A stretch of 64,000 nt of DNA from Shewanella pneumatophori (GTDB taxonomy: Bacteria; Pseudomonadota; Gammaproteobacteria; Enterobacterales; Shewanellaceae). The stretch spans positions 124,001-188,000 of the forward strand of contig NZ_JAKILB010000002.1 in NCBI RefSeq assembly GCF_023283895.1. The letters run 5' to 3'. The notes under the pieces are model-generated. The model saw only the letters and a list, made by a program, of their open reading frames with translations. It ran no database searches and had not been told where the DNA came from. The translations under genes and the position numbers were made by a program. Positions 45,087-54,177 of this stretch are shown in pieces; within the stretch, counting starts at the first letter, position 1, and every line of letters begins with the position of its first letter.

Positions 45087-45352
45087 TAGCACTCTTCTCG
45101 ACTATCAAACAAAGTAGAAAGCGGCAGAGCGATTAACAAAGTCACGGCTGTAAATAACCAAGTAAAGATTGCCGCTGTGGGAGTAAGTAGTTGCCACCAA
45201 CTTAATAGTGCAAATAACAACAGACAAGCGCCTAGCCAAGCGAGCACTTTAGGTTGTGGTTTACGCAGCAAGCGTTGATGCTTACTGGTGGCATAAATCA
45301 ACCCACTACCAATCGCCGTCAGAATGAGTGCGGCCAGTTGAAACCCTTCCAT
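45086..45352 (-). CDS. DUF3325-like small membrane protein
   Basis: An 88-residue protein with three hydrophobic helices, with GAGG before the ATG. The motif LIYATSKHQRLL after the first helix is typical of DUF3325. It is the first gene of the operon that runs divergently from the TonB receptor at 45494, and the shared upstream region has a likely Fur box, so it is expected to be made under iron limitation. Confidence 0.75.
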   Translation of the reverse strand: MEGFQLAALILTAIGSGLIYATSKHQRLLRKPQPKVLAWLGACLLLFALLSWWQLLTPTAAIFTWLFTAVTLLIALPLSTLFDSREEC

Positions 45353-45422
45353 TTGTTTCCTCTCTTGTGATCAATATTTCAGATTTTTGTAAATGGTAAT
45401 GTAAATGTGAATTGTTCGCAAT

Positions 45423-45437
45423 TGCGAGTTATTATCA
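45423..45437. promoter_or_regulatory. Putative Fur box between DUF3325 operon and TonB receptor
   Basis: The minus strand reads TGATAAT followed by a weaker right half (11 of 14 conserved positions of the 7-1-7 Fur motif). A second degenerate Fur-like AT-rich stretch lies at 45391-45409, and CGCAATTGCG at 45417-45426 adds a palindrome. Confidence 0.55.
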
Positions 45438-45493
45438 TTTACTGTAAATTACTGCCGCAACAAATTGATACTAACTGTAACCAGAGGTAACCC

Positions 45494-47557
45494 ATGGAAT
45501 TAAGGGTGTTTAAAAGAAATCTTGTCGTCACAGCTATCTTATGTAGTCCAATTTTTGCGCCAGCTTATGCTGACAATATGGTGCCTGATTCAGGGATTGA
45601 AGTGATTACTGTATATGGTGAAAAGGTTGAGCGTAGCTTAAAAGATACCACTTCATCAGTTGCGGTTATTGATAAAGAGACCTTAGATAGTGGCCAATAT
45701 CAGTCTGTTTCTGCTGCATTGTCAGAAGTGCCGAATATTGTGGTCACCACTGGTGCGGTTCCAGATGTCCGCGGCGTAACGGGTAATGGTAGTGCGACAG
45801 GTTTTAACTCTTTTACAGGTGGTGCTAAAGCGCGTGTTTCGACCTTAGTTGATGGCGTCGCTGAGCCTTTTGTTGCTGACCTTACTGGTGATACAGGGCT
45901 TTGGGATATTGAGCAGATTGAAGTATTTCGCGGCCCGCAGTCAACCATTAATGGCCGCAATAGCATTGGTGGTACCGTGTTTATCAAAACCGCCGACCCG
46001 ACCTTTGATTGGCAAGGTGCTGCTCGTATAGGTTACCGCGATCAAGATAGCTTTGTAGATAGCGCAGTGATGTTGTCGGGCCCGATTCTGGAGGAGCAAC
46101 TGGCTTTTCGTATTACAGGGCAAAATGTTACTGGCAACACTTATAACAAAGGTGAAGTGTACGATACTAATCCAAAGACTTTTGATCAAAACGAACTGAA
46201 CACCAATCGTTGGCGCGGCAAGCTACTGTGGCAGCCGGCAGGTCTTGAAGATTTCAGCATTCAATACAGCTTTGCATATAACGATGAACAAGGTGACTCT
46301 GGGCGTAACTACTTTAAAGGTGACGACCCTTGGGCTTATGAGCCAATTTTTCAGCGTTATATTAAAACTAAATCAAATACCCACTCAGTCAACTTTGATT
46401 ACCAGCTTAGCGAGGGCCAAGCATTAGATCTGCTTGTCGCTTATATGGATTACGATTGGGGTTTTGATTCTTACGAGCCTATTGCCACAGACGAAGCTAC
46501 CGTGGCAATGAATGATAAAAGCTACACGGTTGATGGTAAGTACAGCTTTGGATTAAATGATAGAGATTTCAATGGTTTCGTTGGCCTTGCTTATTACAAG
46601 CGGGAACAAGACTTTAGCAGTGTCGGCGGTTTTAGTTATGGTGGTGACGACAGCAGCACTTCATCATCTATTTACGGTGAGTTGACGTTTGCACTGGCTG
46701 ATAAATGGTGGTTAACCGCTGGTGGTCGTGTTATGCGCGACGAACAAACTCGCAACTTTGCTATGCAGTTTCGCGGCAGTAGCGTTGATGAGATCTTAGA
46801 TAAAGCCAAAACCGTTGCTTTACCTAAACTTGTGCTGCAATACGGTTTAAGTGATAGCACAACGTTAGCCTTAAGTGGTCGCCAAGGCTATAACGCTGGT
46901 GGTGGTGCATTAGCACTGACGCCGGGTGGTGGTGATTACTACTATTACGATGAAGAGTCGGTTGATACCTATGAACTTAGTTCGCGTAGTAGCTTTGATA
47001 ATAGCAATATCAGCTTGAATGCTAACTTGTTTTATAACGACTATGACGGTTACCAAGCTTCAAACAGCTTACGTCGGATCACTAACATCGATAAAGCCGT
47101 TACCTATGGTTTAGAGCTAGAATTTATTGCCATGTTGGGCAGTGATTGGCAATTGGTATCTGGAGCGGGTTGGTTAGAGTCTGAAATCAAACAAGCCGAT
47201 CCAAGTTATGGTGACATTATTGGCAACGAGTTAAACTCTGCGCCTAATTTTACCGCCAATTTAGGATTAAAATATTGGTTTAATGATGAAATCACCTTCG
47301 GTGTATCAGGCAATTATGTTGATGAGTATTTTGCAGATATTGCCAATACCCCAGAGCGAGTTGCAGGAGATTACATCATAAGCCGTTTAAATATTGATTA
47401 TCAAACCGACCAATGGCGTATAAGTGCCTTTGTAAACAACCTGTTCGATGAAAAAGCACTGACAGTTAATGAGCCGCCGGGGCGTGGTTATGATCATGGT
47501 TACGCAGCAATTGTTGACCCTCGCAATATCGGTGTGTCAGTGATGTACAGTTTTTGA
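45494..47557 (+). CDS. TonB-dependent siderophore-type receptor
   Basis: A 687-residue outer membrane receptor with GAGGTAA before the ATG. Signal peptide ends APAYA (residue 27). The TonB box is IEVITVYG; plug strings are TSSVAVIDKETLDS, VPDVRGVTGNG and WDIEQIEVFRGPQSTINGRNSIGGTVFIKTADP. The barrel ends in NIGVSVMYSF with a terminal Phe. Size and plug fit hydroxamate/citrate-type or FyuA-like ferri-siderophore receptors. The divergent PepSY operon and the Fur box between them support iron uptake. The ligand cannot be told. Confidence 0.9.
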   Translation: MELRVFKRNLVVTAILCSPIFAPAYADNMVPDSGIEVITVYGEKVERSLKDTTSSVAVIDKETLDSGQYQSVSAALSEVPNIVVTTGAVPDVRGVTGNGSATGFNSFTGGAKARVSTLVDGVAEPFVADLTGDTGLWDIEQIEVFRGPQSTINGRNSIGGTVFIKTADPTFDWQGAARIGYRDQDSFVDSAVMLSGPILEEQLAFRITGQNVTGNTYNKGEVYDTNPKTFDQNELNTNRWRGKLLWQPAGLEDFSIQYSFAYNDEQGDSGRNYFKGDDPWAYEPIFQRYIKTKSNTHSVNFDYQLSEGQALDLLVAYMDYDWGFDSYEPIATDEATVAMNDKSYTVDGKYSFGLNDRDFNGFVGLAYYKREQDFSSVGGFSYGGDDSSTSSSIYGELTFALADKWWLTAGGRVMRDEQTRNFAMQFRGSSVDEILDKAKTVALPKLVLQYGLSDSTTLALSGRQGYNAGGGALALTPGGGDYYYYDEESVDTYELSSRSSFDNSNISLNANLFYNDYDGYQASNSLRRITNIDKAVTYGLELEFIAMLGSDWQLVSGAGWLESEIKQADPSYGDIIGNELNSAPNFTANLGLKYWFNDEITFGVSGNYVDEYFADIANTPERVAGDYIISRLNIDYQTDQWRISAFVNNLFDEKALTVNEPPGRGYDHGYAAIVDPRNIGVSVMYSF

Positions 47558-47574
47558 TCGCTAATTTGTAGTAA

Positions 47575-47602
47575 GAAAAAGGAAGCCTCGGCTTCCTTTT
47601 TT
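47575..47602. terminator. Bidirectional terminator
   Basis: A GGAAGC/GCTTCC stem extended by six A-T pairs with a CTCG loop, between the convergent TonB receptor and MFS genes. Confidence 0.88.
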
Positions 47603-47615
47603 ATTGCTCAAAAAT

Positions 47616-48866
47616 TTACAAGAGACTTTCAGATGCCGTTAACGATAGCGGTTTTCTGCCTGAGGTAATGACCTCGTCTTTTGCCGCGAGCCAGGCAAAA
47701 CCACCCCAGAATAAGCTGCATACAGCGCAAATCATTAAAGGTAATTGCCAGCTACCAGTTTGCTCATGAATCTCTCCCATTATCATTGGGCCTGTCGCTG
47801 CAACCAGATAGCCTAAGAACTGTGCCATCCCCGATAATGTTGCTGCCTGATAGGCACTTGAGGTGCGTAGACTAATTAAAGCAAGTGCAACAATAAAACC
47901 GCCGCCAGCCCCAAAGCCAAACAACATTCCCCAGATCATAGCTTGAGATGGTATCAGCAACAGCCCTATGATGCCGACAAACGCCATCAGAGTCAGAGCT
48001 AAGCTAAGTAAACGTTTATCTTTAATTCTCTCCATAAATGGAATAAGCACTAAAGCGGGAACGGCAGTAAATAGCTGTAGTACACCATGAATAACGCCTG
48101 CCTGATGATGACTGTAGCCCTTGTCGAGCAAAATCGTTGGCAGCCAGCTGATAAATATATACATGAGGAACGAATTCAGAGCTAAAAAGAGCGTTATTTG
48201 CCATGCGCTGCAGTTTCGCCAAAGGTAACTATGGCTTTCCAGTTGCAGAGTGTCTTTGCTTGGTGCGGTATGATTTTTTAACTGTGGTAGCCATACTAGC
48301 ATCGCTATAATAGGAAATACGACTAGGCTTGCAAGTGCAACGGCCCAACTAGGGATCACATTAATCGACAAGCGTTCAGCAAATCCTGTTAGTGGGATAG
48401 CTAAGCTGGCGCTTATAGCAGAACCTGCCCCCATCATTAACACATATATTGAGGTGATGGTGGTAATTTGGGTTGGGAAGTCGCGTTTAATTAGGCTAGG
48501 CAACAGCACATTTGCAAAGGCAATGCCGGCACCAATAATAATGGTACCAAGAAACAATGTGCTAGAAGAGCCAAATGAACGCACGCACAGTCCACTTGCG
48601 ACAAATAGTAAAGACAGCATTAATGCTTGCTCGAGGCCTAATTTTCCGCCTAACTTTGACGCTACAGGTGAGAAAAATGCAAAAGCCAATAACGGCAAGG
48701 TTGTTAGCATTCCCGCCTGTGTAGCCGAGAGGTGCAGTTCAGCTCTTATGGCATCAAGTAGTGGTCCCACACCGGTAATAGGGCTACGTAAGCTGATAGC
48801 GATTAATAATATGCCAAGCACTAACAGTGCTTTGTTGACTATGCGAGAAGAATGCAAAAACGACAT
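47616..48866 (-). CDS. CynX/NimT-type MFS transporter
   Basis: A 416-residue inner membrane transporter with twelve helices. Start at ATG 48866, eight bases after a perfect GGAGG; the open frame begins three codons earlier at GTG. LLVLGILLIAISLRSPITGVGPLLDAI is the hallmark first helix of the cyanate/2-nitroimidazole (CynX/NimT) branch, and GFGAGGGFIVALALISLRTSSAYQAATLSGMAQFLGYL is typical of the second half. The divergent AraC regulator at 48966 matches the nimT-nimR arrangement of E. coli. The physiological substrate is unknown; export of small toxic compounds is likely. Confidence 0.85.
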   Translation of the reverse strand: MSFLHSSRIVNKALLVLGILLIAISLRSPITGVGPLLDAIRAELHLSATQAGMLTTLPLLAFAFFSPVASKLGGKLGLEQALMLSLLFVASGLCVRSFGSSSTLFLGTIIIGAGIAFANVLLPSLIKRDFPTQITTITSIYVLMMGAGSAISASLAIPLTGFAERLSINVIPSWAVALASLVVFPIIAMLVWLPQLKNHTAPSKDTLQLESHSYLWRNCSAWQITLFLALNSFLMYIFISWLPTILLDKGYSHHQAGVIHGVLQLFTAVPALVLIPFMERIKDKRLLSLALTLMAFVGIIGLLLIPSQAMIWGMLFGFGAGGGFIVALALISLRTSSAYQAATLSGMAQFLGYLVAATGPMIMGEIHEQTGSWQLPLMICAVCSLFWGGFAWLAAKDEVITSGRKPLSLTASESLL

Positions 48867-48965
48867 AATCGTCACCTCCGTAATAAGAAAGTGTGCTAGC
48901 TTACGCTTCTAATTACTTGCAGTATTGAGCTATAGTGACTTATTGTTGCTAAAAACGGTCAATCA

Positions 48966-49751
48966 ATGAAACGCAAAGAACCATCATCACACACCTTTGA
49001 CTCTGATGATTACCCACAAGCAGTGGTTGCTGCTCGTTTAGTTGCTGAAGAGGAGTATGCTGAAACGCCCGTTCATCAGCATCACAAGTGTCAATTGGTG
49101 TTTGCGCTTAGTGGTTACGTAAAGTGTAAGATTGCGAATGCAATCTGGATTGTTCCGCCAAACTGCGCGGTATGGATCCCAAGTCAGGTACCTCATAGTA
49201 ATTTAGTCTCCAAAGATGCCAATGTGTGCATGTTATTTGTCGATCCCGCTATTCATGAAATGCCTGATTCTAGCTGCACTTTATCAATTTCACCGCTACT
49301 TAGAGAGTTAATTGCTCACCTCACTACGCTTGAGCAAGATTACCCAAAAAATAGTGTTACCGATAAGCTGGTTGATGTATTGATCGACCAATTGCGAATA
49401 ATGCCAAGGGAGCATTTTGATTTCCCGCTTCCAACAGAGCCTAGACTAAAAGCGATTGCCAATCGCTTGTTGTCAGCGCCAGAAGATAGGCGGACTGTAG
49501 GGCAGTGGGCTGGTGAGTTTGCCATGAGTGAACGTACACTATCTAGATTGGTTAAGAACGAGATTGGGCTGACATTTGGACGTTGGCGCAGCCAACTACA
49601 TCTTGTTTTAGCCCTGCAAAGGCTGGCGATTGGTGAGTCAGTTCAACGAATTGCAGATGATCTTGGTTATGAGTCCGTTAGCGCCTTTATTACATTTTTC
49701 AAAAAGACCTTGGGTAAATCACCCAAACAGTACATGAAGCAGAAAGACTAG
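48966..49751 (+). CDS. AraC family regulator (NimR-like)
   Basis: A 261-residue regulator: N-terminal cupin (about 25-110, with PVHQHHKCQLVFALSGY and the WIPSQVPHSN strand) and C-terminal double helix-turn-helix (about 165-258, with SERTLSRLVKNEIGLTFGRWR and IADDLGYESVSAFITFFKKTLGKSPKQY). It has no strong ribosome binding site. It lies 99 bases from the divergent NimT-like transporter gene, which it most likely controls, as NimR does for nimT. Confidence 0.88.
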   Translation: MKRKEPSSHTFDSDDYPQAVVAARLVAEEEYAETPVHQHHKCQLVFALSGYVKCKIANAIWIVPPNCAVWIPSQVPHSNLVSKDANVCMLFVDPAIHEMPDSSCTLSISPLLRELIAHLTTLEQDYPKNSVTDKLVDVLIDQLRIMPREHFDFPLPTEPRLKAIANRLLSAPEDRRTVGQWAGEFAMSERTLSRLVKNEIGLTFGRWRSQLHLVLALQRLAIGESVQRIADDLGYESVSAFITFFKKTLGKSPKQYMKQKD

Positions 49752-49788
49752 TTAAATTTGACTGCTAACGGCTGTCTATATCGTTTTA

Positions 49789-50076
49789 TTAAAGCCTAAT
49801 GGTTTCTTTGTAGCTACCGCTGTAGGGTAAACCACACATCTCATCATAGGCCGTTTGATACTCAAGTTCAGCGGTTTGGTACTGATGACTTCGTAGTAAT
49901 TGTTTAGCTTGAGCGAGTGACGATACACACTGAATACTCGACTCTTCGTTGAGTTCGATGAAATTGTTATTGCCATCCACACTACCAACTAAATAATGGG
50001 TAGCATCTGCTACACCAATGATTTTTGGCTGGGCGTTTGAAGGTACTAAAGACTTCGTAATCTGAGGACTATTCAT
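49789..50076 (-). CDS. Small DUF6482-like protein
   Basis: A 95-residue soluble protein. Start at ATG 50076, with GGAG six bases upstream; the longer frame has no such signal. Strings such as PKIIGVADATHYLVGSVD and SSLAQAKQLLRSHQYQTAELEYQTAYDEMCGL resemble the DUF6482 family of short gammaproteobacterial proteins. The function is unknown. It stands alone between the AraC gene and a divergent lipoprotein gene. Confidence 0.65.
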   Translation of the reverse strand: MNSPQITKSLVPSNAQPKIIGVADATHYLVGSVDGNNNFIELNEESSIQCVSSLAQAKQLLRSHQYQTAELEYQTAYDEMCGLPYSGSYKETIRL

Positions 50077-50246
50077 ACTCTGCTCCTTGTCGTTTTGATG
50101 CACTACGCCCATCGCTAATAAATAGTTCAAAAAATGCGCTAATTGTTTTCGCCAACGAAGATTAATTAAGTTTAAAAGTCGCTAGGAAAATATCTAGGTA
50201 TACTGGCGGTAATGGCTTATTAGCCTTTGATTTTTGGAGTATAAAT

Positions 50247-50765
50247 ATGCAGTTTAAGACAGTTGTTCCTGCCGTTGTGGCGCTTAGTCTAAGTGGGTGT
50301 GGTTATTTTGGTGGCGATGAAAAGCAGCAATTAGAGCAAGCTTGGCTGGCTAAAGATGAACAATTGCAGCAAGTTATTGAGCAGATCCGCAGTCAAGGTA
50401 TTGAAGCGGTAGCCAAAGGCGCCGATGCTGGCAGTGTTGCTGCTTGTGTGGCTGGCAAACTAGAAATGGATCCGTTAGGTGAGCTGGTCAATGTTGAAGG
50501 TGCATTAGTTGAATCGGCTAAAGTAGCTGAGTTAATGAGTGAGCTTGAAGGGCTAATGGAGCAAGATTTTAGCTTAGAGAATATGTCGAGCTTATTGCAA
50601 AAAGGCGCTGATGCAGCGGCTTACGCGAAACAAATTATTGCTGACCAAGGTATCGAAAAAGGTTTGGCGCACATTGAGCAAATGGCAACGGCTAGCGAGG
50701 AGTTTGCTAGTCAAGATTTAGGTGCGCATTTCCAACAGTTGCTGAGCGAGTGCCAGCAAAAATAA
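50247..50765 (+). CDS. Hypothetical lipoprotein
   Basis: A 172-residue lipoprotein: signal peptide with lipobox LSGC (Cys 18), GGAG nine bases before the ATG. The mature protein is acidic and helical, with heptad-like stretches (KDEQLQQVIEQIRSQGIEAVAKG) and two internal cysteines. I do not recognise the family. It has no co-transcribed neighbour; the next gene is convergent, 34 bases away. Confidence 0.7.
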   Translation: MQFKTVVPAVVALSLSGCGYFGGDEKQQLEQAWLAKDEQLQQVIEQIRSQGIEAVAKGADAGSVAACVAGKLEMDPLGELVNVEGALVESAKVAELMSELEGLMEQDFSLENMSSLLQKGADAAAYAKQIIADQGIEKGLAHIEQMATASEEFASQDLGAHFQQLLSECQQK

Positions 50766-50799
50766 GCAAATTCCCATGCAGCTTTATGCGTCTGTTGAA

Positions 50800-51471
50800 C
50801 TAGGTTGTTGACCAGCGGCGCAGCAGGTTTGCATGGGTTTTAGTGATCAAATCGAACTCTTGATTTTTTCCGTGCTGCTGCATAATGGCTTTTCTGGCGC
50901 AGTCGAGATCATATAGCATTTCTCTTTGCTCGCAGCCTGAAACAAAGCTTTCAATCCAAGTCAGGGCAGCAAGGCGTTGACCTTGTGATACAGGGTTTAC
51001 TCTGTGTAATGTGGTGCTCGGGTAAACTATCGCATCACCAGCACTAAGCTTGTAGGGCAATTCTACTCCTCCAAGACTCATAACTAGCTCTCCGCCCTCA
51101 TAATCTTCAGGTTCATTAAGAAAAATAGTGCAAGATATATCAGTTCTGACCATCTGCTCGCCATGCATAAGTGCGTCATCAATATGATTGCCATAGCCTC
51201 CATTGTCAGTTGAGCAGCTGACAATAAATGGCATCATTTTTTTGGCATAGGTTAGTGCACTAAATTGTGGGTGTTGGGTGAGTTGCTCCAATAAATTTAG
51301 CTGCAATTGCTCGTTCACTTCTGCAGCAGCTTGCCATTGCAGATTGTGTTTTACCCCTTGAGCATGCCAACCTGCAGTTTGCTTACCACAATAAAACTCT
51401 CCTTGAGCGATAGTATGTTTCAAGCGACTGACTTGCTCTGCACTCAATACATTTTTAATAACTTGGATCAT
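50800..51471 (-). CDS. ybiX: PKHD-type Fe(II)/2OG hydroxylase (YbiX/PiuC-like)
   Basis: A 223-residue non-heme iron dioxygenase. The iron ligands H96 and D98 (NHIDDAL) and H156 (LHRVNPV), and R166 for 2-oxoglutarate, are all present. The motif AGDAIVYPSTTLHRVNPVSQGQRLAALTWIES is diagnostic of the YbiX/PiuC family. Such genes lie beside catecholate siderophore receptors (Fiu, PiuA) and are iron-repressed; the hydroxylated substrate is not settled to my knowledge. Here it follows the TonB receptor gene by 60 bases with a hairpin between them. Confidence 0.92.
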   Translation of the reverse strand: MIQVIKNVLSAEQVSRLKHTIAQGEFYCGKQTAGWHAQGVKHNLQWQAAAEVNEQLQLNLLEQLTQHPQFSALTYAKKMMPFIVSCSTDNGGYGNHIDDALMHGEQMVRTDISCTIFLNEPEDYEGGELVMSLGGVELPYKLSAGDAIVYPSTTLHRVNPVSQGQRLAALTWIESFVSGCEQREMLYDLDCARKAIMQQHGKNQEFDLITKTHANLLRRWSTT

Positions 51472-51485
51472 AAAGTTTACCCAAT

Positions 51486-51508
51486 AAAGCCCATCAAATG
51501 ATGGGCTT
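51486..51508 (-). terminator. Hairpin between TonB receptor and ybiX genes
   Basis: A 9-bp perfect stem (51487-51495 with 51500-51508) with an AAAT loop and only a weak T tail on the minus strand. It may attenuate ybiX relative to the receptor. Confidence 0.55.
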
Positions 51509-51532
51509 GTGATTGTGAGGACTCAATTACTG

Positions 51533-53758
51533 TTAGAAGGTGTAATTGACGCTAAGGTTTAATGCGCGTGGCGTATTAGGTTGTACAGTCACCCAGTTTG
51601 CACCAGCCTCTACACGGTTTTTATCCAGTGCGTTATTAAGCACCATGGCAAAGCGCCATTTATCGAGTGTGTAGTAAGCGCCTACATCAAACTCAACATA
51701 GCTTGGTAAAGTGAACTGTCGGTCATTACCATCAGTTTTGTCTGACTCGTAGCGAATACCTAAGCTAAATGACAGCATGTCGTTAACGTTAAAGTTATTC
51801 CATAACGCAGCAGCGTGTTTTGGTGTGTTGTTAACTTGTACGTCTTTAAATTCACCAATAGTGTTGTGCGCATCAGTGTAAGCATAACTTAAGGTGACGT
51901 CGTAATGGTCGTTAAGGAAGTAGGTTGAATCTATTTCAACACCTTGTGACTCGAAGCTTTTACCCGTGTTTTGAAGTAGTTGCCATTGGTCGTCAACTCT
52001 AACGAACTCGGTACTATTCTCTCTTTCTAGACTGAACAAGGTTAGTGCAGCGGTAAAGTCACCGTTGAGTAAATCTGCTTTAGCACCGACTTCATAGTTA
52101 AAGCCTTCAACCGGTAAATACTCAGTGCCATCTATACCATACTGGCTGATGTAACGAGCGCTAACGGGTTCGTACGCTCGGCTCATTGTGGCGAATAGGT
52201 TGATATCTTTAGTGATGGCTTGGACAACACCAAGATCCCAGATCATATCGTCATATTTCTTGTTATAGGTTTCGCCACCGCGCTCCTCAGTTTGTTCTTG
52301 AGCGATATAGCCAAGGCCTGCGACAAAGGTTGTGCTATCGGTAAGCTTGATACGATCTTTAAAGTAGATATTGGTATCGGTTTGATTTTTATCTCTGGCG
52401 TTTACGTCAAATAGGCTTGATGGAATTTCACCAACTAACTGGTTCTCAGGGTTAGCAACTGAAATGATGTTTTTACCTAGCGCGTCATCATTCTTTTGGA
52501 AGTTACGCGCAAAGTTAACTTTCATATCACGGTAGTTGTAACCAAGCAGCACGTGGTGTTCCATACCGAATAGCTGTGAGCGACCTTGTAGGCTGATATC
52601 AAATAAATGGTAGCTATCGTTACCTGCGCTATAAACCCACTTACGATCGATAAACTCATCACCGATTTCATTGTCTAGTCCTGAACTATCAGAAATGTAC
52701 AAATCGAGTGCGTTAGATTTGGTTTTGTTATAACGATATTGGCCAGCAAGCGCCCATTCTGAGCTAAACGCATGATCAACTTTTAAACTAAAGCTCTGTG
52801 AGTTGTTGTCACCGTTATCTTTTTCACTACCATAGTATTGGCCGCGGTTCATCGGCTCACCATATTCGCTCAGATCACCGCTAAAATAGTTACTGGTAAA
52901 TACACCATCTGCGTAGCCACTGCCACCAGTTAGTTGGCGGTCGGCATATTCAAATCGTGGTGTAATGCGAGTATTGTCGCTGGCAACCCAAGTAAAAGCG
53001 AGATCGGCTAAGGTTTCAGTTTGCTCGCGGCGCTCTTGGAAGTGATCGCCTGATGGGGTGTATTTGGCGAGTAAGCGATACAAGTAATCGCTGTTGTCGG
53101 CGATAGCACCTGTAGTGTCTAAGTTAAAGCTAGTGTCGTTACGCTCAAAATAACCCGTGTCGTCAGACAAATAGCTTTTATTTCTAACGCCAATGGTGGT
53201 TTCATTAAACTCTTGCGGCTTTTTGGTAATGATATTAATGATACCGCCACCTACGCCTGCGCCGTAAAGTAAGGCTTCTGGACCGCGCAAGAAGGTGACA
53301 CTCTCGGCATTAAATGTAGTTGGTAAGCGCGAACCTGTACCGCCTTCACCACCTTGTAAAGAGCGCATACCATCGACCATAACCGTATCGATTTTTGTGC
53401 TGACACCGCGAGCATTATAGGTACGATCTGCTGGGCCATTACCTCTAAAACCGGCAACATAGTTGAATGCCTGTTTTACATCTTCAATAGCGCGTAGCTC
53501 AAGATCTTTAGCATCGAGAATGGTGACCGAGCGACCAACATCTTTTAGATCAACATCCATCTTAGTAACGGTTTGATCTTGGCGATTCATTTTATTGGCA
53601 CGCTGACCATGAACCTTAATTCGTTCGATATTGTCATTAGCTGCAGCTTTTTCGCTAACAGGTGCTTGCTCAGTGGCGAAAGTGGGAGCGGAGATCAGCA
53701 ATGAAGAAACGAGTGCACTATGAAGTAAATGTTGTTTGTTGGCTTTGGGTAGGGGCAT
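51533..53758 (-). CDS. TonB-dependent catecholate siderophore receptor (Fiu-like)
   Basis: A 741-residue outer membrane receptor with a signal peptide ending PTFA (residue 28). Plug strings are GRSVTILDAKDLE, YNARGVSTKIDTVMVDGMRS and SVTFLRGPEALLYGAGVGGGIINIITKKP; the barrel ends LSVNYTF. Size and the partner hydroxylase downstream fit the Fiu/PiuA group that takes up catecholate siderophores or their breakdown products. An excellent Fur box lies 56-70 bases before the start, so strong iron repression is expected. Confidence 0.9.
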   Translation of the reverse strand: MPLPKANKQHLLHSALVSSLLISAPTFATEQAPVSEKAAANDNIERIKVHGQRANKMNRQDQTVTKMDVDLKDVGRSVTILDAKDLELRAIEDVKQAFNYVAGFRGNGPADRTYNARGVSTKIDTVMVDGMRSLQGGEGGTGSRLPTTFNAESVTFLRGPEALLYGAGVGGGIINIITKKPQEFNETTIGVRNKSYLSDDTGYFERNDTSFNLDTTGAIADNSDYLYRLLAKYTPSGDHFQERREQTETLADLAFTWVASDNTRITPRFEYADRQLTGGSGYADGVFTSNYFSGDLSEYGEPMNRGQYYGSEKDNGDNNSQSFSLKVDHAFSSEWALAGQYRYNKTKSNALDLYISDSSGLDNEIGDEFIDRKWVYSAGNDSYHLFDISLQGRSQLFGMEHHVLLGYNYRDMKVNFARNFQKNDDALGKNIISVANPENQLVGEIPSSLFDVNARDKNQTDTNIYFKDRIKLTDSTTFVAGLGYIAQEQTEERGGETYNKKYDDMIWDLGVVQAITKDINLFATMSRAYEPVSARYISQYGIDGTEYLPVEGFNYEVGAKADLLNGDFTAALTLFSLERENSTEFVRVDDQWQLLQNTGKSFESQGVEIDSTYFLNDHYDVTLSYAYTDAHNTIGEFKDVQVNNTPKHAAALWNNFNVNDMLSFSLGIRYESDKTDGNDRQFTLPSYVEFDVGAYYTLDKWRFAMVLNNALDKNRVEAGANWVTVQPNTPRALNLSVNYTF

Positions 53759-53813
53759 GGTTTTTAAACTCTTTAATTATGAAATATTTGTTAACCTTTT
53801 GTTGGGGTGCGAA

Positions 53814-53828
53814 TGATAATTATTAGCA
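53814..53828. promoter_or_regulatory. Fur box of the Fiu-like receptor
   Basis: TGATAAT-T-ATTAGCA differs from the 7-1-7 Fur motif at one of fourteen conserved positions. It lies 56-70 bases before the receptor start codon. Confidence 0.85.
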
Positions 53829-54097
53829 ATAACTGCGTCAATCAAATAAGTTTGCTTTACACATTGTTTACATAATATGTGGGTTATATAGCTAATTATT
53901 TGTATTTAATGCTTTTGTTTATAAGGAGAAAGTCGTAGTCCGTTTGACTTTTGTCGTAGAGAGCTTGTTACTTTAGCTAAGAAATAGTAGTAAATAGTAA
54001 TTGACGGTAGGTAAGAAGTAACTTTGTAGGTTTAAGCTACAGGCGGTCTCTTTAATAAAAAGGAAGTAACAAAGCTAGACAAGGATTGCGAATACAT

Positions 54098-54122
54098 AAA
54101 AACCTCCATTTGGAGGTTTTTT
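54098..54122. terminator. Bidirectional terminator
   Basis: An AACCTCCA/TGGAGGTT stem extended by A-T pairs with T runs on both strands. It ends the minus-strand lipoprotein gene at 54178. Confidence 0.85.
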
Positions 54123-54177
54123 GTTTAGCTAATCGTTGATGTAATAAGCTAATAAGAGTTTACTTTACGGCTTTTAC

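Larger units (their letters stand above)
53759..54177. other. Intergenic region with Fur box and terminator
   Basis: About 420 bases. It holds the Fur box at 53814-53828 and the terminator at 54098-54122. The ~270 bases between them have no open frame worth calling. A plus-strand small RNA starting near the Fur box and ending at the terminator is possible but unproven. Confidence 0.45.

Noticed and set aside
53830..54097. RyhB-like small RNA
   Set aside because: The conserved RyhB core is not present; only the general possibility of an iron-controlled transcript is kept as a low-interest finding.
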